A stretch of 64,000 nt of DNA from Billgrantia pellis (GCF_008297955.1 NZ_VTPY01000003.1:310001-374000); one strand, 5' to 3'; positions 18,456-28,112 are shown, counted from the stretch's first letter. Made by a program: numbers and translations. The notes: generated from the sequence alone by a model not told the origin.

Positions 18456-19775
18456 TCAGTTGTACAGCACTCCCGGCAGCCAGAAGACGGTACCCGGCAC
18501 CAGGTAAAGGATGAACATGGCCACGAATACCAACAGCAGGAACGGCGCGATGCCGATGAAGATGTCGCCAAGCTGTATCCCCTTGGGTGCGATGCCCTTG
18601 AGATAGAAGGCTGACATCGCCATGGGCGGCGTCAGGAACGAAGTCTGGATGTTCAGCGCCACCAGCACGCCGAAGAACAGCGGATCGATGCCGAACATGT
18701 GCAATAGCGGCAGAAAGATCGGCACGAAGATAATGATGATCTCGGTCCACTCCAGCGGCCAGCCGAGCAGGAAGATCATCAGTTGCGCCAGCAACAGGAA
18801 CTGCAGTGGCGTCAGCGACAGTCCGCTGATCCAGTGCTCGATAAGCGTATGTCCGTCAAGCAGCGAGAACACCGACGAGAAAATCCACGAGCCGACGAAC
18901 AACCAGCACACCATGGCACTGGTACGCGCCGTCAGGAATACCGCCTCCTTGAGCCTGGCCCAGGTCATCTGCCGGTAGGCCATGGCCAGCACCATGGCGC
19001 CCAACGCGCCGATGCCCGCCGCCTCATGCGGCGTGGCCAGGCCGAAGAGGATGGCGCCAAGCACTGACATGATCAGCGCGAACAGCGGTACGAACGAGGT
19101 CAACAATCCCCAATAAACTTCCTTGGCCGGCACATTCAGCTTTTCGGGCGGCAATTTGGGCGCCACCTGCGGGTTGAACATGGCGCGGCCCATCACATAG
19201 ACGATGTAGAGCCCCGCGAGCAGCAGCCCTGGAATCAGCGCGGCGGCATACAAGCGCACCACCGAAACGCCGGCCATGGCTCCGTAGAGAATCAGCATGA
19301 TACTGGGCGGGATCAAGATGCCGAGACAACCGCCGGCACAGATCACACCGCTCGACAGGCGCTTGTCGTAGCCGGCGTTGAGCATTGCCGGCAATGCCAG
19401 CAGTCCCATCAGTGTGACCACCGCCCCGACGATGCCGGTCGCCGTGGCGAATAGCGCACAGGTGATCAGGCTGGCTACCGCCAGCGAGGCGGGCATGCCG
19501 CGCGCGGCCAGCTGCAGGCTGCCGAACAGCCGGTCGAGGATATTGGCCCGCTCGACCATATAGCCCATGAACAGGAACAGCGGCACGGCGATCAGCACGT
19601 CGTTGGACATGACACCGTAGGCGCGCTGGACCAGCAATGGAAAGATGATGTCGCCAATGGCGAAGTAGCCGAAGCCAATGCCCATGGCGATCAGCGTGAA
19701 GGCAATGGGGAAGCCGAGCATGATCAGGATAACCAGCATGCCCAGCATCAGGATCCCGATTTCCGGTTCGCTCAT
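18456..19775 (-). CDS. TRAP transporter large permease (DctM type)
   Basis: A 439-residue, about 12-helix permease that moves the substrate with sodium ions. The correct start is the ATG at 19775 (MSEPEIGILMLGMLVILIMLGFP), which overlaps the small-subunit stop by 4 bases; the same frame is open much further upstream, inside the small-subunit gene, but that part is not protein-like. Family signatures include GAVVTLMGLLALPAML, CAGGCLGILIPPSIMLILYG and a late SFLTPPMAMSAFYLKG. It resembles the mannitol/chloroaromatic (FcbT3, TakM) branch. It forms an operon with the small permease and the Tat-exported binding protein. Confidence 0.92.
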   Translation of the reverse strand: MSEPEIGILMLGMLVILIMLGFPIAFTLIAMGIGFGYFAIGDIIFPLLVQRAYGVMSNDVLIAVPLFLFMGYMVERANILDRLFGSLQLAARGMPASLAVASLITCALFATATGIVGAVVTLMGLLALPAMLNAGYDKRLSSGVICAGGCLGILIPPSIMLILYGAMAGVSVVRLYAAALIPGLLLAGLYIVYVMGRAMFNPQVAPKLPPEKLNVPAKEVYWGLLTSFVPLFALIMSVLGAILFGLATPHEAAGIGALGAMVLAMAYRQMTWARLKEAVFLTARTSAMVCWLFVGSWIFSSVFSLLDGHTLIEHWISGLSLTPLQFLLLAQLMIFLLGWPLEWTEIIIIFVPIFLPLLHMFGIDPLFFGVLVALNIQTSFLTPPMAMSAFYLKGIAPKGIQLGDIFIGIAPFLLLVFVAMFILYLVPGTVFWLPGVLYN

Positions 19776-20368
19776 GGCTGCTTGTCTCCTGACTGGGCCT
19801 CGGCGGCCTTGATCTCCGCCTCCTTGTTGGCCGGAATGGAAATTTCCTCGACGTCGCCCAGGCGCGGCGGCCATTGGCCGTGTTTGAGACAGATGAAGCA
19901 ACGGCCCACTTCGGCAATGCCCTGAATGGCCAGAAAGCTTGCGCAGGCGGGGATGACGAACTTGTAGGGCCAGATCGGGGGACCACCCGGTGTAAAGGAA
20001 CTGTGCTCGTTCTGGCGGAAGGAGACACCGAAGAAATCCCAGCCGCTCCACACCAGTGCGAGAATGCCGGGATAGAAGAACAGCAGATAGAGCGCCAGCT
20101 CGATTCCCGCCTGCCAGCGCGGCGAGAAGTAGCGCGACACCACATCGGCACGCACATGGGCATTGTGGGCCAGGGCATAGGCGCCACTCATCATGAACAA
20201 CGTACCGTAGAGCATGTAGCTGGTGTCGTAGGCCCAGGTCGTCGGCGCGCCCAGGGCATAACGCATGAAGACCTCGTAGCTCACCACGAAAGTCAGGACA
20301 AGGATCGCCCAGGCAAAAGCCTTGCCCACCCACGTACTGAGATGGTCGATGAAAAAGATGAAACGCAT
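19772..20368 (-). CDS. TRAP transporter small permease (DctQ type)
   Basis: A 198-residue four-helix protein (first helix about 14-34, FVVSYEVFMRYALGAPTTW motif region) that holds the large permease and binding protein together. I chose the ATG at 20368 with GAGAGG upstream; a GTG two codons earlier is possible. The C-terminus has a long soluble extension (about 150-198) ending in acidic residues, typical of the FcbT2/TakQ branch. It overlaps the large permease start by 4 bases. Confidence 0.88.
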   Translation of the reverse strand: MRFIFFIDHLSTWVGKAFAWAILVLTFVVSYEVFMRYALGAPTTWAYDTSYMLYGTLFMMSGAYALAHNAHVRADVVSRYFSPRWQAGIELALYLLFFYPGILALVWSGWDFFGVSFRQNEHSSFTPGGPPIWPYKFVIPACASFLAIQGIAEVGRCFICLKHGQWPPRLGDVEEISIPANKEAEIKAAEAQSGDKQP

Positions 20369-20458
20369 GATCACCTCTCACCACCCCCTACGTCGCCACC
20401 GGGGCGACGCAGAGCGGAAGACGAATCCGGTGACATCCTGCACCGGGACAACAGGTTG

Positions 20459-20481
20459 GCCGGGCCCATGAAGGGCCCGGC
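20459..20481 (-). terminator. Stem-loop after the TRAP binding-protein gene
   Basis: GCCGGGCCC and its exact complement surround an ATGAA loop. It sits 3 bases after the binding-protein stop (20485) and before the permease genes on the minus strand. No T-run follows, so it more likely stabilises the upstream message or causes partial termination. Confidence 0.6.
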
Positions 20482-20484
20482 AAC

Positions 20485-21678
20485 TCACAGGATGGTGGAG
20501 GTATCGGTCGGCGACTTGCCGTAGAAATGCACGTAGGCCGGCTCCTTGGGTGTGGTGTGCTCCAGGTGGTAGCCCACCACGCGCTCGCAATATTCGCGCT
20601 GATGATCGACGACCTTCTTGAAGAATTCGTCCTGGGACTCGCTCGCGATCACCGTGTCCCACGCTTCGAGCTGGGCCTGTAGCACCGAATCGGGCGTGAT
20701 GTAGGTCTGCACGCCCTGTTCCTCGCGCATGGCATTGAGGTCACGCGGGTAGCGCTCCATGGCCTTCCAGTACATCTCCGATGACGCGGCTTTCGCGGCG
20801 TACTGCAGGATCGCCTGGAACTCCTCCGGTAGACTGTCGTGCTTGTTCTTGTTGAAGATAACCTCGAAGGCTTCGCAGTCCTGATGGTAGCTGCGCAGCA
20901 TCCAGGTCTTGCTGACGTCGGGGAAGCCGAGCAGGCGATCCGAAGAGGGGTTGTTGAACTCGGCGCCGTCGAGCAGACCGCGGTCCATGGCCGGCACGAT
21001 ATCTCCGCCGCCCATGATGGTCACCGCCGCGCCGAATTCGCGCATCAGGTCGGCGGCCAGTCCCACCGTGCGATACTTGAGGCCGCGCAGATCCTCCGCG
21101 CCGGCGATCGGCTCCTTGAACCAGCCCAGCGCCTGGGTCGGCATGGGCCCTGTCTGGTAGCCCACCAGCGGTAGCTCGAGGCGCTCCAGCAGCTCGTTGT
21201 AGAGTTCCATGCCGCCGCCAGTCCAGAACCATGCGAGGAACTGGTGCGCATCCCAGCCGAAGGGGGGCGGCGTGCCGAACAACGAGAAGGCCTTGTGCTT
21301 GCCATACCAGTAGGCCGTGACCCCGTGGCCGCCATCGAGCGCGCCGGAGATCACCGCATCCTGCAACTGTAGCGCGCCCACCACGGCACCGGCCGGCAGT
21401 AGGTTCAGGCGCAGCCGCCCGCCCGACATCTCATTGACGATGCGCACGTAGTCGGAAGCGAACTCGTGAAAGATGTCCTGGTTGGGCCAAGTGCTCTGGA
21501 AGCGCAGCGTGGTGGTCTGGGCCACGGCGATGCTGGGAAAGCCCACCGCGGCTGCGGCGCCTGCACCCACGGCGGCTGCCGAGCCGGTGAGGAAGCGGCG
21601 GCGGGAAGTGCTGGAGGGCTGGCTGTCGATGGCGGTCTGGCTGTCGTTCGGGGCCGCCGGTGTCTTGTCATGAGCCAT
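20485..21678 (-). CDS. TRAP transporter substrate-binding protein, Tat-exported, TakP-like
   Basis: A 397-residue periplasmic binding protein. The N-terminus carries a twin-arginine signal (SRRRFLTGSAAAVGAG, hydrophobic stretch to SIAVAQ at about residue 53). The mature protein (TTLRFQSTWPNQDIFHEFA, then GWDAHQFLAWFWTGGG, DRGLLDGAEFNNPSSD) resembles TakP of Rhodobacter, which binds 2-oxo monocarboxylates as a sodium complex, and FcbT1. Start at 21678 with GGAG 6 bases upstream; the open frame reaches 21774. A 2-oxoacid substrate is inferred from family resemblance only. Confidence 0.87.
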   Translation of the reverse strand: MAHDKTPAAPNDSQTAIDSQPSSTSRRRFLTGSAAAVGAGAAAAVGFPSIAVAQTTTLRFQSTWPNQDIFHEFASDYVRIVNEMSGGRLRLNLLPAGAVVGALQLQDAVISGALDGGHGVTAYWYGKHKAFSLFGTPPPFGWDAHQFLAWFWTGGGMELYNELLERLELPLVGYQTGPMPTQALGWFKEPIAGAEDLRGLKYRTVGLAADLMREFGAAVTIMGGGDIVPAMDRGLLDGAEFNNPSSDRLLGFPDVSKTWMLRSYHQDCEAFEVIFNKNKHDSLPEEFQAILQYAAKAASSEMYWKAMERYPRDLNAMREEQGVQTYITPDSVLQAQLEAWDTVIASESQDEFFKKVVDHQREYCERVVGYHLEHTTPKEPAYVHFYGKSPTDTSTIL

Positions 21679-22150
21679 CAGATACTCCGGAATTTTATCG
21701 TTGTAGTTGCCTACTGCTGGCCGACATACCGCCGGCTGCAGTCGTCCCGAGAGCCTCCATGCCAGCGCAGTCACTGCGCATTCCTGAATTATCGTCGGTT
21801 AGATCAGGTATAGCTTGCGTAACGGTAGCTGCAAGCTCCTCTCGCCACGCTGCGTTAACGCTCAGGCCATTCTGTTAACGCAGGGTTGAAGGCGATGGAG
21901 AAAGTGCGTATTTTACTTGAACGTTCATTCAAAAATAAGAGCGCACTTCCCGCCAGGAAGTCGACAGCCTGATCCGGCACGTCTCAATGTGCCGGCGAGT
22001 GGGGCGCGAGGTGATATCTCCGCCACGAAGCGTCAGGTTGTAGTATCTGGGCAGTATCAGGCGTGCTTTCGATTGTGTGGAACAATCCACAGTGCGTCTC
22101 GGCAGGGAAACGGCGGGAAGGGTCATTCACCCTGAAAGGAGTCCGCCTAC
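21679..22150. promoter_or_regulatory. 472-base divergent intergenic region, TRAP binding protein / betT
   Basis: This region holds no convincing gene. It contains several dyads. AGCTTGC / GCAAGCT (21812-21837) and CTGCGTTAAC / GTTAACGCAG (21850-21883, including the palindrome GCGTTAACGC) are nearest the TRAP side. TGAACGTTCA (21918-21927) is central. TGTGG-AACAAT-CCACA (22076-22091) lies close to betT. Both promoters must lie here; no clear hexamers were identified. Confidence 0.5.
21918..21927. promoter_or_regulatory. TGAACGTTCA palindrome, possible BetI-type operator
   Basis: A perfect 10-base palindrome in AT-rich surroundings (ACTTGAACGTTCATTCAA), 224 bases upstream of the betT-like gene. 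As far as I recall, BetI operators of choline genes have a TGAACGTTCA-like core, which would fit control of a choline carrier. No betI gene is in this window. Confidence 0.4.
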
Positions 22151-24198
22151 ATGGCGCATCACCTACCCCCTACCGAACGACGCGACCGGCTCAATGCCGT
22201 GGTGTTCCACGGCTCGATGGCCGGCATCCTCGTCTTTCTCGTTCTCACCATGACCTTCACGGAAGCGGCCGGGGCCTTCTTCGACACCGGTCTGGCCTGG
22301 GTCAGCGAAACGTTCGGCTGGTATTACATGCTGGCCGTTGTGGCGTACCTGGTGTTCGTCGTGGCCATCGGTCTGTCGCGCTTCGGCAGCATTCGCCTCG
22401 GCCCCGACCATTCGCGACCGGAATTCTCGACACTGTCCTGGGCCTCGATGTTGTTCGCCGCCGGGATCGGTATCGACCTACTGTTCTTCAGCGTCGCCGA
22501 ACCGGTGGCCCATTACCTGGCCCCGCCGGACCTGACGCCCGAAAGCCAGGAAGCCATGCGCAATGCCGTCGTTCAGACTTTCATGCACTGGGGCCTGTCC
22601 GGCTGGGGGCTCTACGTACTGATGGGCATGTCGCTGGCCTACTTCAGCTATCGCCATCGTCTACCGCTGGCCATCCGCAGCGCGCTCTATCCGCTGCTCG
22701 GCAAACGCATCCACGGTCCCATCGGCAACGCCGTTGACATCACCGCGGTGATTTCCACTGTGTTCGGCATCGCCACCAGCCTCGGCATCGGCGTGATGCA
22801 ACTCAATTACGGGCTCAACTACATGTTCGACGTGCCCGAGAGTCTTTCGGTGCAGGTGATCCTGATCGTGCTGGTCGTAGTACTTGCCACCGTTTCCGTG
22901 GTCAGCGGTGTGGAGAAGGGCATTCGCCGGCTGTCCGAATTCAATATGTTGCTGGCGCTGGCGCTGTTGCTGTTCGTCCTGTTCCAGGGCCAAACCCTGA
23001 AACTGCTCGACATGGCGGTCAATAATGCCGGTGACTATCTCTCCAGCTTCGTGGCCAGAAGCTTCGATACCTACGCCTTTGCCGGCAATGCGGCCAACGA
23101 ATGGAAGATGTGGTGGACCCTCTTTTTCTGGGGAGGTGGATCGCCTGGACGCCCTTCGTCGGCTTGTTCCTGGCACGCATTTCGCGCGGGCGTACCATTC
23201 GCCAGTTCGTCGCCGGCGCCCTGTTCATCCCGCTGGCCTTCATGATGGTATGGATGTCGGTGTTCGGAAACAGCGGCATCGAGCTGGTGGCCAACCAGGG
23301 CGTCGCCGAACTCGGCGAGCAAGCCCTGAACACGCCGCAGACCACCCTGTATACGCTGCTCGAATATTATCCTTGGGTCGGCATCACCGCGGCCGTGGTG
23401 ACCATTCTCGGCATCGTGTTCTTCATCACCTCGGCGGATTCCGGCGCCCTGGTGCTGGCGAACTTCACCTCGATCCTATCCGACGTGAACCACGATGCAC
23501 CGATCCGGCTGCGCATCTTCTGGTCGGCGGTAATCGGTCTGATTACCGTGGCCCTGCTGATGGCAGGCGGCCTGGCGGCACTGCAAAGCGCGGTGGTGAT
23601 TACCGCCCTGCCCTTTTCGCTGGTGATCTTCGCCATCATGGTCGGCATGGTCAAGGCACTTCAGCTCGAGGGCAGCAAGGCCGAGGCGCGCCGTCATATC
23701 GCCGGCACCGCACCGGGTGGCGACTGGCGCGAGCGCCTCGACCGGGCTCTGGATACGTCCAACCGCGCCGGCGCCGCCGCAACCATCGAGCATGCCATTC
23801 GCCCGGCCCTGACCCAGTTCGCCCAGGAGCTGGAAAGCCGCGGCCAAGATGCCAACGTCAGCGAGGAGCTTCGCGAGGGTGAATCGCTGCCGCGCCTGAC
23901 CCTGCAGGTCGACCTCGAAAACGCGGCGAGCTTCGTCTATCAGGTCTGCCCGCATCGCATGCGCACACCGAGTTTCCTGCCGGTGGATGACGATTACTAC
24001 GTGCGCCTCGATGTCTACCTGGCCGAAGGCGGCCAGGAGAAGGACCTGAATGGCTTCACCCGCGGCCAGGTGATCGCCGACGTGCTCTCGGAGTACGAGC
24101 GTCACCTGCACTTCCTGGCCTTGGCCGGCCAGGGCCGCAACGTGCAGGCCATGCCGGGCGCGGTGGGCGAACCGCCGGCGGACGCCAGCCCGGCCTGA
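22151..24198 (+). pseudogene. betT: BetT-type BCCT choline/betaine carrier, frameshifted
   Basis: The gene codes for a BCCT carrier with 12 helices plus a BetT-like C-terminal hydrophilic domain (about 160 residues, ending near TLQVDLENAASFVYQV and HLHFLAL). The reading frame changes once. Codons for TLFFWG are followed by GGSPGRPSSACSW in the first frame, whereas the next frame gives WIAWTPFVGLFLARISRGRT, the conserved BCCT segment. One base (probably T) is missing between 23134 and 23135. With it, the product is 682 residues, equal to a full BetT. As written, translation stops at 23245 within the core, so the carrier is dead unless this is a sequencing error. AAAGGAG precedes the start. Confidence 0.88.
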
Positions 24199-24219
24199 TC
24201 CACGTTCACCTCCCCTTCA

Positions 24220-24250
24220 CGGCGACACCTTCGGGTGTCGCCGTTTTTTT
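24220..24250 (+). terminator. Intrinsic terminator after betT
   Basis: CGGCGACACC, loop TTCG, GGTGTCGCCG, then seven T. A textbook rho-independent terminator 22 bases after the betT stop. Confidence 0.95.
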
Positions 24251-24335
24251 GCCTTGCCGCCCGATGAGGCAGCCTTGTGGCGGTGCGACAGGCAGGAGTA
24301 ACGTATTGTTTCCTTTGCCCACCTTCGGAGTCACC

Positions 24336-26081
24336 ATGTCCCGCTCCCGTTCCGTGTCTGGCTATCGGCTGCCTTTGCCCGGTAGCGCCCTGCTGGCGGC
24401 CTGGCGCCAAGGCTATGGCCTGACCGAACTCAAACGCGACCTGATGGCGGGACTGACCATCGGCATCGTCGCGGTACCGCTCTCCATGGCGCTGGCCATC
24501 GCCACCGGCGTGCCGCCCCAGCACGGCCTGTATACCGCCATCGTCGCCGGGGCCGTGATCGCACTCACCGGGGGCTCGCGCTTCAACATCTCCGGCCCCA
24601 CCGCGGCCTTCGTGGTGATCCTGTTTCCCATCGTCGCCAGCCACGGCCTGGGTGGGCTTCTGCTCGCCACGCTGATGGCGGGACTGATCCTGGTGGCCTT
24701 GGGGCTGGCGCGGCTGGGCAACCTGATCCAGTTCGTCCCCTATCCGGTGGTGCTCGGCTTTACCGCCGGCATCGCCGTGGTCATTGCCCTGCTGCAGCTG
24801 CCCGATTTCCTCGGGCTCGAGCATGTCGCGCTCGGCGACAGCACGCTACACAACCTGGCCGCCATCGCCCGTGCCGTCCCCTCACTGGCTCCGGCAGAAC
24901 TCGGTATCGGAATGGTGACGCTGGCCACGCTGATGCTGTGGCCGCGGCTGAAGCTACCGGTACCGGCCCCGCTGGTCGGCCTGGCAGTCGGCACGCTGGC
25001 GGCACTGGCCGTCGCGCCGCTGGGCGTGGAGATCGAGACCATCGCCTCGCGCTTCAGTTGGGCGTCTCAGGGACAGGCAGGTAGCGGCATCCCGCCCTTC
25101 GCCCCTGGGCTGGTGCTGCCCTGGCGTCTGCCCGGGGCCGACGGGTCTCCGCTCATGGTGGATTTCGACCTGATCCGTGAACTGCTCGGGCCGGCGCTGG
25201 CTATCGCCATGCTGGCGGCCATCGAGTCGCTGCTCTGCGCGGTGGTGGCCGATGGCCTGACGCGTACTCGCCACGACCCCAACGCCGAGCTGATCGGCCA
25301 GGGGCTCGGCAATATCGCGGCCCCCTTCTTCGGCGGCATCACCGCTACCGCGGCGCTTGCACGCACCGCCACCAACATTCGCAGCGGCGCCTTCTCGCCA
25401 GTGGCTGCGGTCGTCCATGCGCTGGTGGTACTGCTGGCGGTAGTGGCGCTGGCCGGCGTGCTCGCTCGGGTACCCATGGCCGCCCTCGCGGCGCTGCTGT
25501 TCGTTATCGCCTGGAACATGAGCGAGGCGCGCCATTTCGTGCATACCCTGAAGAGTGCACCGGGCAGCGACGTGGCGATCCTGGTGATCTGTTTTTTGCT
25601 CACGGTGGTATTCGACATGGTGCTGGCGGTGGCAGTGGGCCTCGGCCTCGCCGCGGCGCTGTTCATCCGCCGCATGGCCCATCTGACCCACGCTCGCCGA
25701 CTCGAGCCCGGCAGCGATGAAGAGAGCCGCGACCTGCCCCGCCAGGTCGCGTTCTATGACGTCAACGGCCCGCTGTTCTTCGGCGCCGCCGAGAAAGCGG
25801 TGTCGTCGCTGCGGGTGGTGGATCCCGAGGTGAAAGTGGTGATGCTCGACATGCGCGACGTGCCGAGCCTGGATGCCACGGCGATCGTCGCCCTGCGGTC
25901 GCTGATCGAGGACCTGGCCGCACGCCAAGTGGGGCTGATCTTCGTCGGTATGCCGGCACGCATGGTTCATAAGCTCAAGCGCGCCGGCGTGAAGCGACAA
26001 ACCGGCCGCCTGGCCGCCGTGTGCCACCCGGCCCGGGCCAGGCGGCTGGCCGAGCGCTGGCTGGCCGCGCCGGCCAGTTGA
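24336..26081 (+). CDS. dauA: SulP-family anion transporter with STAS domain, DauA-like
   Basis: A 581-residue inner-membrane carrier. The SulP core begins GLTIGIVAVPLSMALAIATG and continues GGSRFNISGPTAAFVVIL, wording very close to E. coli DauA (YchM), a C4-dicarboxylate carrier; other relatives move sulfate or bicarbonate. About 14 helices span residues 25-440. The C-terminal STAS domain (about 455-565) contains VVMLDMRDVPSLDATAIVALRSL. The ATG at 24336 with CGGAG upstream is chosen; the open frame begins at 24249 inside the betT terminator. It converges on yjbQ with only 9 bases between stops. Confidence 0.85.
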   Translation: MSRSRSVSGYRLPLPGSALLAAWRQGYGLTELKRDLMAGLTIGIVAVPLSMALAIATGVPPQHGLYTAIVAGAVIALTGGSRFNISGPTAAFVVILFPIVASHGLGGLLLATLMAGLILVALGLARLGNLIQFVPYPVVLGFTAGIAVVIALLQLPDFLGLEHVALGDSTLHNLAAIARAVPSLAPAELGIGMVTLATLMLWPRLKLPVPAPLVGLAVGTLAALAVAPLGVEIETIASRFSWASQGQAGSGIPPFAPGLVLPWRLPGADGSPLMVDFDLIRELLGPALAIAMLAAIESLLCAVVADGLTRTRHDPNAELIGQGLGNIAAPFFGGITATAALARTATNIRSGAFSPVAAVVHALVVLLAVVALAGVLARVPMAALAALLFVIAWNMSEARHFVHTLKSAPGSDVAILVICFLLTVVFDMVLAVAVGLGLAAALFIRRMAHLTHARRLEPGSDEESRDLPRQVAFYDVNGPLFFGAAEKAVSSLRVVDPEVKVVMLDMRDVPSLDATAIVALRSLIEDLAARQVGLIFVGMPARMVHKLKRAGVKRQTGRLAAVCHPARARRLAERWLAAPAS

Positions 26082-26090
26082 CGCGGCACG

Positions 26091-26510
26091 TTACTCGCCC
26101 TGCAGCGTGGCGATAAGTCGCCGCGTGCCGCCATGGTCACGGTGCTCGCCAAGCCAGATGCCCTGCCAGGTCCCCAGCGCCAGGCGGCCATCGCGCACGG
26201 CGAGGGTAAGCTGGGTGCCGAGCAGGCTGGCGCAGACATGGGCAGGCATATCGTCCGGTCCCTCCAGGGTATGTCGGAAATAGGGCAGGTCCCCCGGGAT
26301 GCGCTCGCGCAGGAAGGCGTCGAGATCGTGGCGCACGTCGGGGTCGGCGTTCTCATTGAGCGTCAGCGATGCCGAGGTATGCAGCAACTGCAGATGCAGA
26401 AGCCCCACCCGCACCTCGCGCCACTCGCTCAGCGCCGAGGCCACTTCATCGGTAATCAGGTGAAAGCCGCGCGGGCGCGGCTCGAGGCGTAGTTCCTGCT
26501 GATGCCACAT
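26091..26510 (-). CDS. yjbQ: YjbQ/UPF0047 family protein
   Basis: A 139-residue protein of the YjbQ family, which shows weak thiamine-phosphate synthase activity in E. coli; its true role is unclear. The family signatures are [26 protein letters not shown] (seen in two stretches), a central [23 protein letters not shown], and [19 protein letters not shown] near the C-terminus with conserved His and Glu. The length is normal. It lies 12 bases after the flavoprotein gene stop is read in the opposite sense of numbering (gene at 26523), so it may end that transcript. Confidence 0.88.
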   Translation of the reverse strand: MWHQQELRLEPRPRGFHLITDEVASALSEWREVRVGLLHLQLLHTSASLTLNENADPDVRHDLDAFLRERIPGDLPYFRHTLEGPDDMPAHVCASLLGTQLTLAVRDGRLALGTWQGIWLGEHRDHGGTRRLIATLQGE

Positions 26511-26522
26511 GGCGTTTCCTCG

Positions 26523-27434
26523 TCAAGGGCGATTCTGTAGCCGATTATGAATGGCAGTGGCCGCAATCGATGCCTGGCCGGTGGCCACCGTGATCTGGCT
26601 CAAGTGGTTGGTCATGTCGCCCGCGGCATAGAGCCCTTCGATGCCTGTCTGCATGTGCGGGTTAACGACCAGGTAATCGTCCGGATTGCGCAGGGCTCCG
26701 ATGTTCATCCCCAGTTCGCTGCGCACCCGGGTTCCCAGGGCACAGTAAAGTACATCGAAGGAGTGCTCGGTGCCGTTCGCCATGCTCAGGTGGATGCGAT
26801 GGTCTGCATCGCTGTACATGCTGCCAACTTTTCCCTGCACGAGCGCAATGTTCTCGCGAGCCAAGCGTGCTGTCGACTGAGGGTCCAGGTAGGCGCCTGC
26901 TTCGATATCGATCAATGTCAGGTCGGCGCTGAATCGCTTTATGAAGGCAGCCTCTCCCACCCCATGAGCGTCCTTGGCGATAACGCCGATACGCGCTTGG
27001 GTAAATTCGAAACCATCGCAAATGGGACAGTAGCGGATCAGGCCTTTCTCTTTCACCTCCTGAAAACCTTCCAGTTCAGGTTCGAGATCGACGACACCGG
27101 TAGCCAGCAGTACCGTCCGTGTCCGAATGACCTCGGATTCGGTCACGACATCGAACGTGCCATCCTCCGTGCGTTCGAGACGCACTACCCGCCCTGGCGT
27201 CACGTGGCCGCCGTTGTCCTTTAGCTGCCCCCGTAGCCGCTCCAGCAGCGCGTGGCCGCTAATGCCTTCTCTGAAGCCGGGGTAGTTGCGGGTGCAGGGG
27301 ATGAGCGACGCCCGGCTCTTTCCTTCGTCGACGATGCATATGTCACGCAGAAAACGCTGAAGATTGATACCGGCAGTCAAGCCGGCGGGACCTGCGCCGA
27401 CGATCACGCAGTCGAACGTGACAAGCGCTTCCAT
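26523..27434 (-). CDS. Thioredoxin-reductase-like FAD/NAD(P)H disulfide oxidoreductase
   Basis: A 303-residue flavoprotein with the FAD motif IVGAGPAGLTAG (13-18), a CPIC redox pair at 136-139 in RYCPICDGFE, and the GLYAAGDM motif near the C-terminus. The layout is that of thioredoxin reductase, but the pyridine-nucleotide motif reads IGVIAKDAHGVGEAAF rather than GxGxxA, so the electron partner may differ. GGAG precedes the ATG at 27434. It lies 157 bases after the cupin gene on the same strand and may be part of the sigma-controlled arm that begins at 28904. A single-gene role in reducing a cluster-specific disulfide is possible. Confidence 0.8.
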   Translation of the reverse strand: MEALVTFDCVIVGAGPAGLTAGINLQRFLRDICIVDEGKSRASLIPCTRNYPGFREGISGHALLERLRGQLKDNGGHVTPGRVVRLERTEDGTFDVVTESEVIRTRTVLLATGVVDLEPELEGFQEVKEKGLIRYCPICDGFEFTQARIGVIAKDAHGVGEAAFIKRFSADLTLIDIEAGAYLDPQSTARLARENIALVQGKVGSMYSDADHRIHLSMANGTEHSFDVLYCALGTRVRSELGMNIGALRNPDDYLVVNPHMQTGIEGLYAAGDMTNHLSQITVATGQASIAATAIHNRLQNRP

Positions 27435-27591
27435 GATAATCTCCTTGGATACGACGAATCCCGTGTCGTTACAGGGAGCCTAGCGGTTTCTCAGTCTCGA
27501 ACCAGCTCGAGATCGAAAGCGGGAGCGAAGAGATACTCCATGGGCATGGCAGGGGGCGAGCCGCGCGGTTCGCTGCCGCGCGGCTCAGGGC

Positions 27592-28074
27592 TCATTGGCG
27601 TGGATCATCCGCGGGGTCGAGGTATTCGATGCCCCACGGACCGGTGCCGTGCAACTGGATGATCGTCTCTCCGTCGGCGTAGCCAAACATGGGGTCGCCA
27701 GGCGACATGATGGCATAGCCGCCGACGGGCAGGGGCTGGGTAGCCTTGCGCTCGAAACTTTCCCCATGAGCGAAGTGCAGGGTGCCTTCGAGCACCGTCA
27801 CCCGCTCGTAGGCGGGATGCACATGAGGTTTGATCTCATAGCCGTCCGCAAGCCGCAGGCGGAGGGTGAAGGGCGCCTCGGCGGAGAGATCTCCTTCGAT
27901 GATGGCGATCTCGGCTCCCTCGCCCATGGAACCGACTGGCCCCCAGCTGAGGTCGTCGGGCGTACCCAGCAGGTGACCGTCGCCATGGTAGGGCTCTGCC
28001 CAGAGCCCGCCAGACACAGCGAGCAATGACAGGGTCAACAGAGTGGCATTCCGTCTAGCGTGATGGCGTTGCAT
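27592..28074 (-). CDS. Exported cupin-domain protein
   Basis: A 160-residue periplasmic single-domain cupin. The signal peptide ends after LWA (residue 26). The cupin metal ligands are visible: H84, H86 and E90 in EIKPHVHPAYERVTVLEG, and H142 in IIQLHGTGPWG. AAGGAGA lies before the ATG. It begins 38 bases after the stop of the methyltransferase gene at 28113 and is probably cotranscribed with it. The reaction is unknown; small exported cupins of this kind are often annotated as DUF4437-like or quercetinase-like without evidence. Confidence 0.78.
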   Translation of the reverse strand: MQRHHARRNATLLTLSLLAVSGGLWAEPYHGDGHLLGTPDDLSWGPVGSMGEGAEIAIIEGDLSAEAPFTLRLRLADGYEIKPHVHPAYERVTVLEGTLHFAHGESFERKATQPLPVGGYAIMSPGDPMFGYADGETIIQLHGTGPWGIEYLDPADDPRQ

Positions 28075-28112
28075 GGTAGGTCTCCTTCATTGTGATAGTG
28101 TTCCCGCAGCGC

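Noticed and set aside
18456..20384. Single 642-codon minus-strand frame suggesting a fused TRAP permease
   Set aside because: Only the part from 19775 on is permease-like. The upstream part overlaps the small-permease gene in another frame and is not protein-like, so these are two normal genes.
21917..22135. 72-codon frame in the betT upstream region
   Set aside because: It spans the candidate operator and dyads, has no ribosome-binding site, and the composition is not protein-like.
22151..24198. Programmed frameshift in the BetT-type gene
   Set aside because: The site (CTGGGGAGGTGG) lacks a slippery heptamer with a downstream structure, and no BCCT carrier is known to use recoding. A simple base loss or sequencing error explains it.
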